A stretch of DNA of 64,000 bases, from positions 16,316 through 80,315 of the forward strand of contig JAEYUC010000030.1 of NCBI GenBank assembly GCA_023433705.1, written 5' to 3'. Below the pieces are notes generated by a model that worked only from the letters and a program-made list of their open reading frames with translations, was not told the origin of the DNA and did not search any database. Shown here one piece after another: positions 51,085-59,756 of the stretch (positions within the stretch are counted from its first letter, which is position 1; every line of letters starts with the position of its first letter). A program made the position numbers and the translations under genes. The DNA comes from Pseudomonadota bacterium (GTDB taxonomy: Bacteria; Pseudomonadota; Gammaproteobacteria; Steroidobacterales; Steroidobacteraceae).

Positions 51085-52445
51085 ACGACGTCGCCAAGAA
51101 CAGCATCCAGGCCACCATCGGCGCGGCCCAGGCCATGTTCGCGAAACACGAGATCAAATATGTGCTCGCGCAATTCGTGGACATCCACGGAGCGGCCAAG
51201 GCGAAGGCCGTGCCCGTGGAGCACCTGGAGATGGTGCTGACGGACGGCGCCGGGTTCGCGGGCTTCGCGCTCTGGGGCTTCGGCATGGGGCCGGACGGAC
51301 CCGACTACATGGCGGTGGGCGACCTATCTACCCTGACGCCGATCCCGTGGATGCCCGGTTACGCGCGCCTGGTGTGCAACGGCGCCGTGAAGGGCAAGCC
51401 CTATCCCTACTGCTCGCGAGTCGCGCTGCAGCGCCAGCTCGCGCGGCTCGCCGAGCGCGGTCTCACGATGTACGTCGGCATCGAGCCCGAGTTCATGCTG
51501 CTGTCGAAGGACGAAAACGGCAAGCTCGGCCCGCACGACCCGACCGACGAGCTGGACAAGCCCTGCTACGACTACAAGGGCCTGTCGCGCACGAGCGCCG
51601 TGCTCGACGACATCGTGGGGAGCCTGAGATCGGTCGGCATCGACGTCTACCAGATAGACCACGAGGACGCGAACGGGCAGTTCGAGGTCAACTTCACGTA
51701 CGCGGACGCGCTCAAGTCCGCCGACAACTTCACGTTCGTGAAGATGGCCGCGAGCGAAATCGCGCGGCGCCACGGCATGATCGCGACGTTCATGCCGAAG
51801 CCGTTCTCGAACCGCACCGGCAGCGGCGCGCACTTCCACATCTCGATCGGCGACGGCTCGAACAAGAACCTGTTCGAGGACAAGTCGGACAAGCGCGGCC
51901 TGAGTCTTTCGACGATGGCGTATCAGTTCCTCGGTGGCGTGCTCGCGCACGCGCGCGCGCTCGCGGCGATCTGCGCGCCGACCGTGAATTCGTACAAACG
52001 CCTGGTAGTCGGGCGTGCGCTGTCGGGCGCGACCTGGGCGCCGGCCTACGTCGCCTACGGCGACAACAACCGCACGGCCTGCGTGCGCATCCCGGGCGGA
52101 CGGCTCGAGCTGCGGCTGCCGGATTCGGGTTGCAATCCCTATCTCGCGCTCGCGGCCGTCGTCGCGGCCGGGCTCGATGGCATCGACCGCAAGCTCGATC
52201 CGGGTGAGCCGACCAACATCAACATGTACGAGCTCGGCGAGCAGGAGCTCGCGGCTCGCAAGATCACGCTGTTGCCGCAGAACCTGCTCGAGGCGATCGG
52301 CGCGCTCGAGCAGGACGAGGTCGTGAAATCCGGCCTCGGTCCCGAGCTTTCCAAGGAGTTCCTCGCGCTCAAGCGGATGGAATGGACCGAATACGCGCGC
52401 CACGTCTCCGACTGGGAGATCAAGCGTTACCTGGAGTTCTTCTGA
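51081..52445 (+). CDS. gmaS: Glutamine-synthetase-like gamma-glutamylmethylamide synthetase (GlnT/GmaS)
   Basis: 454 residues, the GlnT branch of the glutamine synthetase superfamily. Key segments: DIHGAAKAKAVPVEHL, the glutamate- and metal-binding GIEPEFML, FEVNFTYADAL, HFHISIGDGSNKNLF and NSYKRLVVGRALSGATWAP. GmaS ligates methylamine to glutamate with ATP, forming gamma-glutamylmethylamide, the first step of the N-methylglutamate pathway. Without biochemistry it could also be another glutamine-synthetase-type ligase, but the gene is flanked by soxBDAG and glxBCD, the standard set for methylamine oxidation. ATGA overlap with soxG. Confidence 0.88.
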   Translation: MNDVAKNSIQATIGAAQAMFAKHEIKYVLAQFVDIHGAAKAKAVPVEHLEMVLTDGAGFAGFALWGFGMGPDGPDYMAVGDLSTLTPIPWMPGYARLVCNGAVKGKPYPYCSRVALQRQLARLAERGLTMYVGIEPEFMLLSKDENGKLGPHDPTDELDKPCYDYKGLSRTSAVLDDIVGSLRSVGIDVYQIDHEDANGQFEVNFTYADALKSADNFTFVKMAASEIARRHGMIATFMPKPFSNRTGSGAHFHISIGDGSNKNLFEDKSDKRGLSLSTMAYQFLGGVLAHARALAAICAPTVNSYKRLVVGRALSGATWAPAYVAYGDNNRTACVRIPGGRLELRLPDSGCNPYLALAAVVAAGLDGIDRKLDPGEPTNINMYELGEQELAARKITLLPQNLLEAIGALEQDEVVKSGLGPELSKEFLALKRMEWTEYARHVSDWEIKRYLEFF

Positions 52446-53338
52446 TGTGTGGAATCGTCGGATTGCTGATAAAGCAGCCAACGCTGCGCGAGAAGCTGGG
52501 CGAACTCATGACGCCGATGCTGGTCGGCATGACGAGCCGCGGGCCGGATTCGGCCGGCGTCGCGATCTTCGGCGCGCCGCCGAAGACGGGGCGCAAGCTC
52601 TCGCTGTTCTGGGAAAAGGGCGCGGTGGACTGGAAGAAGCTCGAGCGCGACGTGGATTCCGCGTGGGAAGGCCGGCACCAGGTCACGAGCGTGAACCGGC
52701 ACGCCATCCTTACTACCGCCACACCGCCCGAGTCGATCCGCAAGTGGCTGGCCTCCGTCGCGCCCGAGATTCACGTGTTGTCGGTCGGCCGCTCGATCGA
52801 CCTCTACAAGGATACGGGCGCGCCCGCGGAGATCGTCGCGCGTTACAAGCTCGACAAAGCATCGGGCACACACGTCGTCGCGCACACACGCATGGCGACC
52901 GAGTCGGCCGTCACGCCGGCGCACGCGCACCCGTTCACCGCGGGCCAGGATTTCTGTCTCGTGCACAACGGTTCGTTGTCGAACCCGCACCTGGTCAGGA
53001 AGAAGCTCGAGCCGCTCGGCATCTCGTTCGTCACCGACAACGACACCGAGGCCGCGTGCCGCTTCTTCGAATGGCGCATGCGCGAGGGAGACGATCTGAC
53101 TACCGCCGTCGAGCGCGGTTTCTCCGAGCTGGACGGCTTCTTCACGTTCCTGATGGGAACGGACAAGGAAATGCTGATCGTGCGCGACGCGTTCGCGTGT
53201 AAACCCGCGGTGGTGGCGGAGACCGACGACTACGTCGCGATCGCCTCGGAGTTCCGCTCGCTCGCCCACCTGCCGGGCGTGCGCAACGCGAACGTGTTCG
53301 AGCCCAAGCCCGAAGAGGTGTACTCGTGGAAGGCGTGA
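52445..53338 (+). CDS. mgsA: Glutamate-synthase-like glutamine amidotransferase domain (GlxB / MgsA)
   Basis: 297 residues. Cys2 after the start Met (MCGIVGLL) is the N-terminal nucleophile of class II amidotransferases, and SRGPDSAGVAIF follows. The domain matches the glutaminase part of glutamate synthase as a separate protein. In the N-methylglutamate pathway it is subunit A of N-methylglutamate synthase, which exchanges methylamine from gamma-glutamylmethylamide onto glutamate. The start ATG shares one base with the gmaS stop (TGATG). Confidence 0.85.
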   Translation: MCGIVGLLIKQPTLREKLGELMTPMLVGMTSRGPDSAGVAIFGAPPKTGRKLSLFWEKGAVDWKKLERDVDSAWEGRHQVTSVNRHAILTTATPPESIRKWLASVAPEIHVLSVGRSIDLYKDTGAPAEIVARYKLDKASGTHVVAHTRMATESAVTPAHAHPFTAGQDFCLVHNGSLSNPHLVRKKLEPLGISFVTDNDTEAACRFFEWRMREGDDLTTAVERGFSELDGFFTFLMGTDKEMLIVRDAFACKPAVVAETDDYVAIASEFRSLAHLPGVRNANVFEPKPEEVYSWKA

Positions 53339-54012
53339 AACAGTTCGATCTCGCCACGACGCCGCTGCGCGAAGTGAATCGGTACCTGCATTCGACCGGC
53401 GCGGATGCGAAGCGCGTGAAGATCCTCAATGCCGACGGCGCGCACTCGATCGCCGCGGGGCTCGATGCGCCTTTCGAGGTCGAGGTGGAAGGACATGCCG
53501 GCTACTACCTCGGCGGCATGAACAAGGCCGCGAACATCACCGTGCGCGGCAATGCCGGGCCGGGCGTCGGAGAGAACATGATGTCCGGCACGATCCGCGT
53601 CGAGGGATTCGCGTCGACCGCCGCGGGCGCATCCGCGCACGGCGGCACGCTGATCATCCATGGCGACGCGTCCCTGCGCTGCGGGATTTCGCTCAAGGGC
53701 GGCGACATCGTGGTGGGCGGCGACGTCGGCAGTTTTTCCGCGTTCATGGCGCAGGCCGGCCGCATCGTGATCTGCGGCGATGCGGGCGACGCGCTCGGCG
53801 ATTCGCTCTACGAGGCCGTGATCTACGTGCGCGGCAAGGTGCGTTCGCTCGGCGCCGATGCGCGCTTCGAGGACATGACGGAGTCCGACTACTCGGCGGT
53901 GAGCGAGCTGCTCGCGCGCGCGGGATTCACGCACGACCCGCGCGAGTTCAAGCGCGTCGCGTCCGCCCGGACCCTCTATCACTGGAACGCGGACGCGAAC
54001 CAGGAGTATTGA
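53326..54012 (+). CDS. mgsB: Glutamate-synthase-like beta-helix domain (GlxC / MgsB)
   Basis: 228 residues, a single right-handed beta-helix (GXGXG-rich), the C-terminal domain of glutamate synthase as a stand-alone subunit: NITVRGNAGPGVGENMMSGTIRVEG, ASLRCGISLKGGDIVVGGDVGSF. It would be MgsB of N-methylglutamate synthase. GTG at 53326 is preferred (GAGG 7 bases upstream); a GTG at 53335 would give a GTGA overlap with the previous stop. Overlap with glxB 13 bases. Confidence 0.85.
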   Translation: MEGVKQFDLATTPLREVNRYLHSTGADAKRVKILNADGAHSIAAGLDAPFEVEVEGHAGYYLGGMNKAANITVRGNAGPGVGENMMSGTIRVEGFASTAAGASAHGGTLIIHGDASLRCGISLKGGDIVVGGDVGSFSAFMAQAGRIVICGDAGDALGDSLYEAVIYVRGKVRSLGADARFEDMTESDYSAVSELLARAGFTHDPREFKRVASARTLYHWNADANQEY

Positions 54013-55368
54013 ATGAACGAGAAGATGCCACCGACCTTGCCTGCCGCGCAGCGGATCTCGAAGGAGGAATCCGCGGGATACGACCGGCACGTCATCGACT
54101 ACATCCAGCGGGCGGCCGCGACTGGTCTCTACGAGATCCGCGGTCTCGGCGCGAAGCGGCGCGTCGCGAATTTCGACGACCTCGTGTTCCTCGGCGCGTC
54201 GTTGTCGCGGTACCCGCTCGAGGGATATCGCGAGAAATGTTCGACGAAGACCGTTCTGGGCACGCGTAATGCGACGAAGCCGATCGAACTCGCGACACCG
54301 ATCACCATCGCCGGCATGAGCTTCGGCGCGCTCTCGGCGCGCGTGAAGGAGGCGCTGGGGCGTGCGGCCACGGCGCTCGGGACGTCCACGACCACGGGTG
54401 ACGGCGGCATGACGCCCGAGGAGCGGCAGTCGTCGAAGACGCTGGTGTACCAGTGCCTGCCGTCGCGGTACGGCTTCAATCCCGACGACCTGCGCAGGGC
54501 CGATGCGATCGAAATCGTGATCGGGCAGGGGGCGAAACCGGGCGGCGGAGGCATGTTGTTGGGCCAGAAAGTCAATCCGCGCGTGGCGGCGATGCGCACG
54601 TTGCCGCCCGGGGTGGACCAGCGCTCGGCGTCTCGCCATCCCGACTGGACCGGGCCCGACGATCTCGTGATCAAGATCAACGAGCTGCGCGAGATCACCG
54701 ACTGGGAGAAGCCTATCTACGTGAAGGTGGGCGCGACGCGCGTGAAACACGACGTGAAACTCGCGATCCACGCGGGCGCGGACGTGGTCGTCGTCGATGG
54801 CATGCAGGGCGGCACGGCGGCGACGCAGACCGTGTTCATCGAACACGTGGGCATTCCGACGCTGGCCGCGCTGCGCCAGGCGGTGGAGGCCATCGACGAG
54901 CTCGACATGCGTGGCAAGGTGCAACTCATCATCTCCGGCGGCGTGCGCACCGGCGCGGACGTCGCCAAGGCGCTCGCGATGGGCGCGGATGCGGTGGCGA
55001 TCGGGCAGGGCGTGCTGATGGCGCTCGGCTGCAACAGCGAGAGTTACGTGACCGCGGATGGCAGACACGTTTCCGCGGTCGACGACTACGCGAAGCTCGG
55101 CACGGCGCCCGGCTATTGTCACCATTGCCACACCGGCCGCTGTCCCGTCGGCGTTACCACCCAGGACGCCGCTCTCGAGCAGCGGCTCGACCCCGCGATC
55201 GGCGCGAAGCGCCTGGCAAACTACCTGAAGACGCTGAACATGGAGCTTACGACCATCGCGCGCGCCTGCGGCAAACAGGACGTCCACCACCTCGAACGCG
55301 AAGACCTCGTGGCGCTGACCGTCGAAGCCGCGGCGATGGCGAACATTCCTCTCGCGGGAACGACATAA
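54013..55368 (+). CDS. mgsC: Glutamate-synthase-like FMN domain (GlxD / MgsC)
   Basis: 451 residues. The FMN-binding (beta/alpha)8 domain of glutamate synthase: IAGMSFGALSARVKEALGRAA, KPGGGGMLLGQKVN, VDGMQGGTAA and AIGQGVLMALGCN; an Fe-S Cys cluster C369, C372, C377 (GYCHHCHTGRCPVG) as in glutamate synthase. As MgsC it completes N-methylglutamate synthase. The gene is last of the eight-gene operon and starts right after the mgsB stop (TGA ATG). A 71-bp palindrome follows. Confidence 0.9.
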   Translation: MNEKMPPTLPAAQRISKEESAGYDRHVIDYIQRAAATGLYEIRGLGAKRRVANFDDLVFLGASLSRYPLEGYREKCSTKTVLGTRNATKPIELATPITIAGMSFGALSARVKEALGRAATALGTSTTTGDGGMTPEERQSSKTLVYQCLPSRYGFNPDDLRRADAIEIVIGQGAKPGGGGMLLGQKVNPRVAAMRTLPPGVDQRSASRHPDWTGPDDLVIKINELREITDWEKPIYVKVGATRVKHDVKLAIHAGADVVVVDGMQGGTAATQTVFIEHVGIPTLAALRQAVEAIDELDMRGKVQLIISGGVRTGADVAKALAMGADAVAIGQGVLMALGCNSESYVTADGRHVSAVDDYAKLGTAPGYCHHCHTGRCPVGVTTQDAALEQRLDPAIGAKRLANYLKTLNMELTTIARACGKQDVHHLEREDLVALTVEAAAMANIPLAGTT

Positions 55369-55371
55369 GAC

Positions 55372-55442
55372 GGTGCCTGGCACGGAAAATCCGGGAGAAG
55401 CGACGGACGTCCGCTTCTCCCGGATTTTCCGTGCCAGGCACC
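55372..55442. repeat. 71-bp palindrome (31-bp perfect arms, 9-base loop), REP/MITE-like
   Basis: Arm 1 at 55372-55402 and arm 2 at 55412-55442 are perfect inverted repeats of 31 bases, separated by ACGGACGTC. Each arm begins at its outer end with GGTGCCTGGCAC (or its complement), which contains the smaller palindrome GTGCC-T-GGCAC. It sits between the stops of the convergent mgsC (55368) and LytTR gene (55448). It could be a REP-like element, a small inverted-repeat transposon relic, or a bidirectional terminator; no T tract is present. I saw no second copy in the window. Confidence 0.85.
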
Positions 55443-55447
55443 CTCTT

Positions 55448-56200
55448 CTACATGCCGCGGAAGCGGTGCTGGAAGGCGCTGCTGACGGGGAGGACTTCGT
55501 CGTGTCCGCGCACGGTCAGGCGCAGCTTGCCGTCTTCGCCCTTGTCGACGGAGCGGATCGCGGACACGCGCACGATCGCGCTGCGGTGGACCTGCCAGAA
55601 CGTCCCGGAATCGAGCGCGGGGAGCAGTTCCCTGAGCGGCGTGCGGATGTGGCCCTCGCCGTCCGCGGTCACCACGCGTGTGTACTTGTCCTGCGCCTGG
55701 AAGAACAGGACGTCGTCGACGGCGAACATCTTCACCGAGTTGCCGACGCTCGCGGTGATCCACTTGATGCCCTGCCGCCCCGGCGCGAGACGCGCCTGGA
55801 CCAAGTCGAGCAGCGCCGCGATGTCGGGCGCTCCTCCCGGAAGCCGGCCGCGCGTACGTTCGACCGCGCGTTGCAACCGTTCGCGGCCGACCGGCTTGAG
55901 TAGATAGTCAACCGCGCCCTCGTCGAATGCCTTCAGCGCGTACTCGTCGTACGCGGTGATGAAGATCACCTGGCATCCCGCGCCCACGGCGCGCGCGACC
56001 TCGATCCCGCTCACTCCGGGCATGCGGATGTCGAGGAACGCCACCCGCGGCCGGTATTGCGTCATGGCATCGAGCGCCGCGAGGCCGTCCGCGCATTCGG
56101 CCACCACGTCGAGCTCCGGCCACAACTCGGCCAGCATCACGCGCAGCTCTTGTCGCTGCGGCGCTTCGTCTTCCGCGATGACGGCGGTCGGCCGGGTCAT
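55448..56200 (-). CDS. LytTR-family response regulator
   Basis: 250 residues. Receiver with D57 (VAFLDIRMPG), FITAYDEYALKAFDEGAVDYLLKP, then LytTR DNA-binding domain (about 145-248) with FFQAQDKYTRVVTADGEGHIRTPLRELLPAL and WQVHRSAIVRVSAI. It pairs with the sensor kinase immediately upstream (ATGA overlap). LytTR proteins bind imperfect direct repeats. The target is unknown; the cytochrome P460 gene is part of the same transcription unit. Confidence 0.92.
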   Translation of the reverse strand: MTRPTAVIAEDEAPQRQELRVMLAELWPELDVVAECADGLAALDAMTQYRPRVAFLDIRMPGVSGIEVARAVGAGCQVIFITAYDEYALKAFDEGAVDYLLKPVGRERLQRAVERTRGRLPGGAPDIAALLDLVQARLAPGRQGIKWITASVGNSVKMFAVDDVLFFQAQDKYTRVVTADGEGHIRTPLRELLPALDSGTFWQVHRSAIVRVSAIRSVDKGEDGKLRLTVRGHDEVLPVSSAFQHRFRGM

Positions 56201-57429
56201 GCGTTGACGCCCTCGGGCAATGGCGCCTCGAGCGGCACCACGATGCGCGTCAGCACGCCGCCGAACGCGCGCCCGGCGATCTCGAACGAAGCCTCGGCTC
56301 CGAATCGCGTCAGCAGTTGCGCGCGCACATTGGCGAGACCCGTACCTTCACCCATTCCCGGCGCAAGGCCCGCGCCGTCGTCTTCGACCCGCACTTCGAG
56401 CTTCCCGCCGTCCACGCGCGCGACGAGCGTGATGCGGGTCGCGCCAGGTTTCGGTTCCACGCCGTGCTTGATGGCGTTCTCGACCAGCGAGATCAGCAGC
56501 AGCGGCGGGAAAGGCGCGTCGCGCAGTTCGGCCGGCAGGCGGATGTCCACCCGCAACCGATCGTTTAGCCGCAGCTTCATGAGCTCGAGATAACTCGAGC
56601 AGATGTCGAACTGCTCGCCGAGCGTGGAATGCGCGAGACCCGTCTCCGCGCGCAGTTTCGGCAACGTCGCGCGCAGGTGCTGGGCGAGAGCGTCGATCGT
56701 CTGCGTGGCGCGCTGCGGGTCCGACGCGACGAGTGATCGTACCGAGGCCAGCGTGTTGAACAGGAAATGCGGCTCGACCTGCGCCTGCAGCACCGTGAGC
56801 TTGAGGTCCGCTTCGCTCTTCTGCTGGCCCAGCTTCTCCAGTTCGACGCGCCGGAAATGCTCCGCCCAGCGACGCTTTTCGGAAAGATAGGCCTGCAACG
56901 CGAGCCCGCCGCTCGCGACGAACAGGATCACGAGATCCCAACCCACGTCGAGCGCCCACCGCACGCCGGAGTGCACGTCGGTCACCGCGATGCCCGAATC
57001 TTTCGAGTCGTAGCCATGTATTGCCATGCGCGCATCGTGGAACCGGTCCGCCCATTCGGCCGACCACCACCCGAACGCCATCCCACAGAACACGGCCAGC
57101 AGCAGCAGCGGCGCCTCGATCGCGCGCGGCCAGCCACGGTGCCGGACGAACGCGCCGAGTACGGGTCCGGTCCCGACCAGCGCAATGTTGGCGCCGGCGC
57201 AGGCGAGCGAAACCGCGATGGCGTCCCACAGGCCGTGCACGAACAACCCGTGAGAAATGCCGAAGGACACGCCCACGAGCGCGCCCACCGATCCGAAGAT
57301 CGCCGTGCGCCGCCAGGCCCAGGGCCAGCTGAACGCCGCGTATTGCTGGTAGAACTGGATGAACGCGGATTCGCCCGCGGCCACATCAGGCGGCAACGGC
57401 CGGTTCAGCGGGTGCGAGGGCTCTGACAT
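56197..57429 (-). CDS. LytS/YehU-type sensor histidine kinase (His_kinase)
   Basis: 410 residues. About four membrane spans (about 41-62, 68-93, 105-123, 160-180), then the His_kinase motif AQVEPHFLFNTLASVRSL with H221 and an ATPase domain ending NAIKHGVEPKPG and GTGLANVRAQL. This is the kinase type that pairs with LytTR regulators. There is no recognisable ligand-binding domain; the membrane region is the likely sensor. It starts 18 bases after the P460 gene stop, suggesting they are co-transcribed. Confidence 0.92.
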   Translation of the reverse strand: MSEPSHPLNRPLPPDVAAGESAFIQFYQQYAAFSWPWAWRRTAIFGSVGALVGVSFGISHGLFVHGLWDAIAVSLACAGANIALVGTGPVLGAFVRHRGWPRAIEAPLLLLAVFCGMAFGWWSAEWADRFHDARMAIHGYDSKDSGIAVTDVHSGVRWALDVGWDLVILFVASGGLALQAYLSEKRRWAEHFRRVELEKLGQQKSEADLKLTVLQAQVEPHFLFNTLASVRSLVASDPQRATQTIDALAQHLRATLPKLRAETGLAHSTLGEQFDICSSYLELMKLRLNDRLRVDIRLPAELRDAPFPPLLLISLVENAIKHGVEPKPGATRITLVARVDGGKLEVRVEDDGAGLAPGMGEGTGLANVRAQLLTRFGAEASFEIAGRAFGGVLTRIVVPLEAPLPEGVNA

Positions 57430-57447
57430 GAGTCCGCATCCTAACTC

Positions 57448-58068
57448 TCAACGGATGTCGCCGCCTCGCGAAGCTTTCTCGAGCAGCGTCTTCGGCACGT
57501 GCGGCCGCAACGTAGGATAGAACTGCGCGAACGTGCCCTGGAACGCGCCGTGGTTCTTGTGGCAGCTCACGCATCCATTGCGGGGCGGCAGGGGCTGCCC
57601 GCTCTTCGAGCCTGCATCGAACATGTAAAACGTGTGGCCGTCCGCGGATGCGGGATCGATGAGATGGATCTCGTAGTTCGTGAGGTCCGCCTGCGTGAAT
57701 CCCTTCTGGTTCAGGGAGCGTGGTTGCGTGTCGGTGTCGTAGAAACTGAGCACGAACATCGAACCCGGTGCATAACTACCGTGCTCGAGAAAATGCTCGT
57801 AGGCTTTCGGTTCCATGAGCACCACCTGGAACTGCCCGGGCCGCGCCGCGTTGAACGAGCCGGGGTTGTAACCCATTCCCAGCGAGGTGCCGAGGAACAC
57901 CCAGCGCTCGAGGTCCGCGGGCTTTTCGAGCTTGCCGTCAGTAGTCAGACGAGCGACGCCGAGGGCGGTTGCCGCCGCGGACGTCGAGGCTTCGTCGGCC
58001 GCGGCTGTCGCCATCCACGCGCCCGCCACGACGGCCGCCACCGCGCAATGTCGCTGAATCGTTTTCAT
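57448..58068 (-). CDS. Cytochrome P460-family periplasmic protein
   Basis: 206 residues with a signal peptide (TAAADEAS). The single haem motif CVSCH (166-170) is in a P460-like core: LERWVFLGTSLGMGYNPGSFN, FQVVLMEPKAYEHFLEHGSYAPGSMFVL, then PPRNGCVSCHKNHGAFQGTFAQFYPTL. Cytochrome P460 oxidises hydroxylamine (and NO) and has a Lys cross-linked to the haem in known enzymes; that Lys could not be identified here. The gene is first of a unit with the kinase and LytTR genes; the napEDABC operon lies nearby on the other strand. A role in nitrogen oxide or hydroxylamine detoxification is inferred. Confidence 0.85.
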   Translation of the reverse strand: MKTIQRHCAVAAVVAGAWMATAAADEASTSAAATALGVARLTTDGKLEKPADLERWVFLGTSLGMGYNPGSFNAARPGQFQVVLMEPKAYEHFLEHGSYAPGSMFVLSFYDTDTQPRSLNQKGFTQADLTNYEIHLIDPASADGHTFYMFDAGSKSGQPLPPRNGCVSCHKNHGAFQGTFAQFYPTLRPHVPKTLLEKASRGGDIR

Positions 58069-58166
58069 GTCCTTGCCTCCGTGTGGGAACGGACGGCAAG
58101 TTAGCGAGGCGATGGACAGGTTTCCGCACCTTGTGACGAAAGCCCGCCCTCACGGGATGGCGCCCG

Positions 58167-59645
58167 TCAGACGCGCGACGGACCGGCGATCAGTTGCTGG
58201 ATATGGATGACCGTGAATTCCGCGGGCTTCAGCGCCGCGAAACCCACCTGGCAGACGAGGCGCCCGTTGTGGATGTCGTCCTGCGTCATCGTCGAGCGAT
58301 CACATCTGACGAAGTATGCCTCCTCCGGTTTCGCACCCGGGAACATGCCGGCGCGCCACTGCGTCAACATGAACTGCTCGATCACGTTTCGCACACGCGT
58401 CCAGAGCGCTTCGTCGTTGGGCTCGAACACCGTCCACCGCAGTCCTTCGAAGATGGAATGCTCGAGGAACATGAACAACCGGCGGACACTCACGTATTTC
58501 CACTCGGTGTGCGAGCTCAGCGTCCGCGCGCCCCAGACGCGGATCCCGCGGCCGGGGAACGCGCGGATGGTATTGACGCCACGCGGCGCCACGAGATCGG
58601 CCGTATCGGCATCGACGACGTGTTCGAGACCGAGCGCGCCGTTCAGGACTTCGTTGGCGGGCGGCCTGGATACGCCGCGTTCGGCATCCGTACGCGCGTA
58701 GACACCCATCGTGTGTCCGCTCGGTGGTACGCATGTGCGCGCCCGGGTGCGCGGATCTTCCACCTCGACCCAGGGCCAGTAGAACGCGGCGTGGCGCGAG
58801 TCCGCGATTTCGTCGCGCGGCGAGAGCCCGTTCCCGACGGTGGCGCCGCGGGCGGCATCGAGCACGGCAAACCGGAAGCGAGTGGCCTCGCAGTGTTCGA
58901 CGAGCGCTCGCAGCGACGCGGCATCGGCGCCCGGCGCCGCGACGAGCGCGACGTCGCGGAATTCGTCGCTTTCGAGCGCGGCGATCCCCTGGGCAGGCCT
59001 TCCGGCGGCCGGAAAGCCGCGGAAATCCGCCGTGCTGGGCGGATCTCCGTCATCTCCGCCGGCCAGCGCGCCGTTGAAACCGGCCGGAAGATTGCCGGCC
59101 GCGCCGTCCTTGCGCGTGAGCACGGCCAGCACGGAAGCAGGCAAGACGTTTTCCAGGCGAAGATTCATGTCGATGTCGACGTGTTCTTCGACGAGCTCAG
59201 GCTTGGCGGGATTTCTTTCGTTCGCCGGGTCGAAGCAGTCGTACGGGACGACGCCTTCGGAAAAGCAGGCGATGCGCAACCGGAAACCGGCCAGTTTCAC
59301 CCAGATACGATTGCCCCAGCCGCCCGGGCCGACGGCTTCGAGTAGATAGTCTCCGAGATCCGCGCGCGCCGTCGTCGCGTTGGAGCTCGCTACGCGGCAG
59401 ACGTACAGGCGGCGCCCGCCATTCTCGAAGAAGCCCCGCGCGGCGAACGGCACGTGTTGCCCGGTGCCGAAGAAGCCGCCATGCGAATGCAGATAGTCCG
59501 AAAACGAGGCGACCAGGCAGGGCCGCAGGGGTCCGCGTTCCGTCGCACCCAGGATCGCGGCGATTGCGGTCGGCGCGGCTTCTATCGGGCGCGGCCCGCG
59601 CTCGATCTCCTCCACGTACACGCCCGGTGCGGTGTACTCAGTCAC
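58167..59645 (-). CDS. Contractile-tail-sheath-like protein, solitary
   Basis: 492 residues. The N-terminus TAPGVYVEEIERGPRPIEAAPTAIAAILGATERGP is the signature of tail-sheath proteins of contractile tails and R-type particles; the C-terminal half contains GRGIRVWGARTLSSHTEWKYVSVRRLFMFLEHSI and the end RLVCQVGFAALKPAEFTVIHIQQLI, the standard sheath domain III. No tube, baseplate, LysM/gpW, ATPase or phage gene is adjacent, so it stands alone. Possible roles are a relic of a defective phage or extracellular contractile system, or use with components encoded elsewhere. Divergent to napE. Confidence 0.85.
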   Translation of the reverse strand: MTEYTAPGVYVEEIERGPRPIEAAPTAIAAILGATERGPLRPCLVASFSDYLHSHGGFFGTGQHVPFAARGFFENGGRRLYVCRVASSNATTARADLGDYLLEAVGPGGWGNRIWVKLAGFRLRIACFSEGVVPYDCFDPANERNPAKPELVEEHVDIDMNLRLENVLPASVLAVLTRKDGAAGNLPAGFNGALAGGDDGDPPSTADFRGFPAAGRPAQGIAALESDEFRDVALVAAPGADAASLRALVEHCEATRFRFAVLDAARGATVGNGLSPRDEIADSRHAAFYWPWVEVEDPRTRARTCVPPSGHTMGVYARTDAERGVSRPPANEVLNGALGLEHVVDADTADLVAPRGVNTIRAFPGRGIRVWGARTLSSHTEWKYVSVRRLFMFLEHSIFEGLRWTVFEPNDEALWTRVRNVIEQFMLTQWRAGMFPGAKPEEAYFVRCDRSTMTQDDIHNGRLVCQVGFAALKPAEFTVIHIQQLIAGPSRV

Positions 59646-59742
59646 GCGCGCGCGCCGCCGCTAACACCGCCAAGGGTTTGTAGGCGAAGGGCCCACGATC
59701 GCATCGGGCCTGTTAAGGATTTCTTTCCTGCGTGCACCGGCC

Positions 59743-59748
59743 TATATT
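59743..59748 (+). promoter_or_regulatory. Possible -10 (TATATT) of the nap operon
   Basis: TATATT at 59743-59748 is 9 bases before the napE ATG (59757), so initiation would fall near 59755. No ribosome site precedes the ATG, so the mRNA may be nearly leaderless. No good -35 and no FNR/ANR-type TTGAT-N4-ATCAA was seen in the 111-base gap. Confidence 0.35.
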
Positions 59749-59756
59749 GCGCGTTC

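Noticed and set aside
59646..59756. FNR/ANR site before napE
   Set aside because: No TTGAT-N4-ATCAA-like sequence found in the gap.
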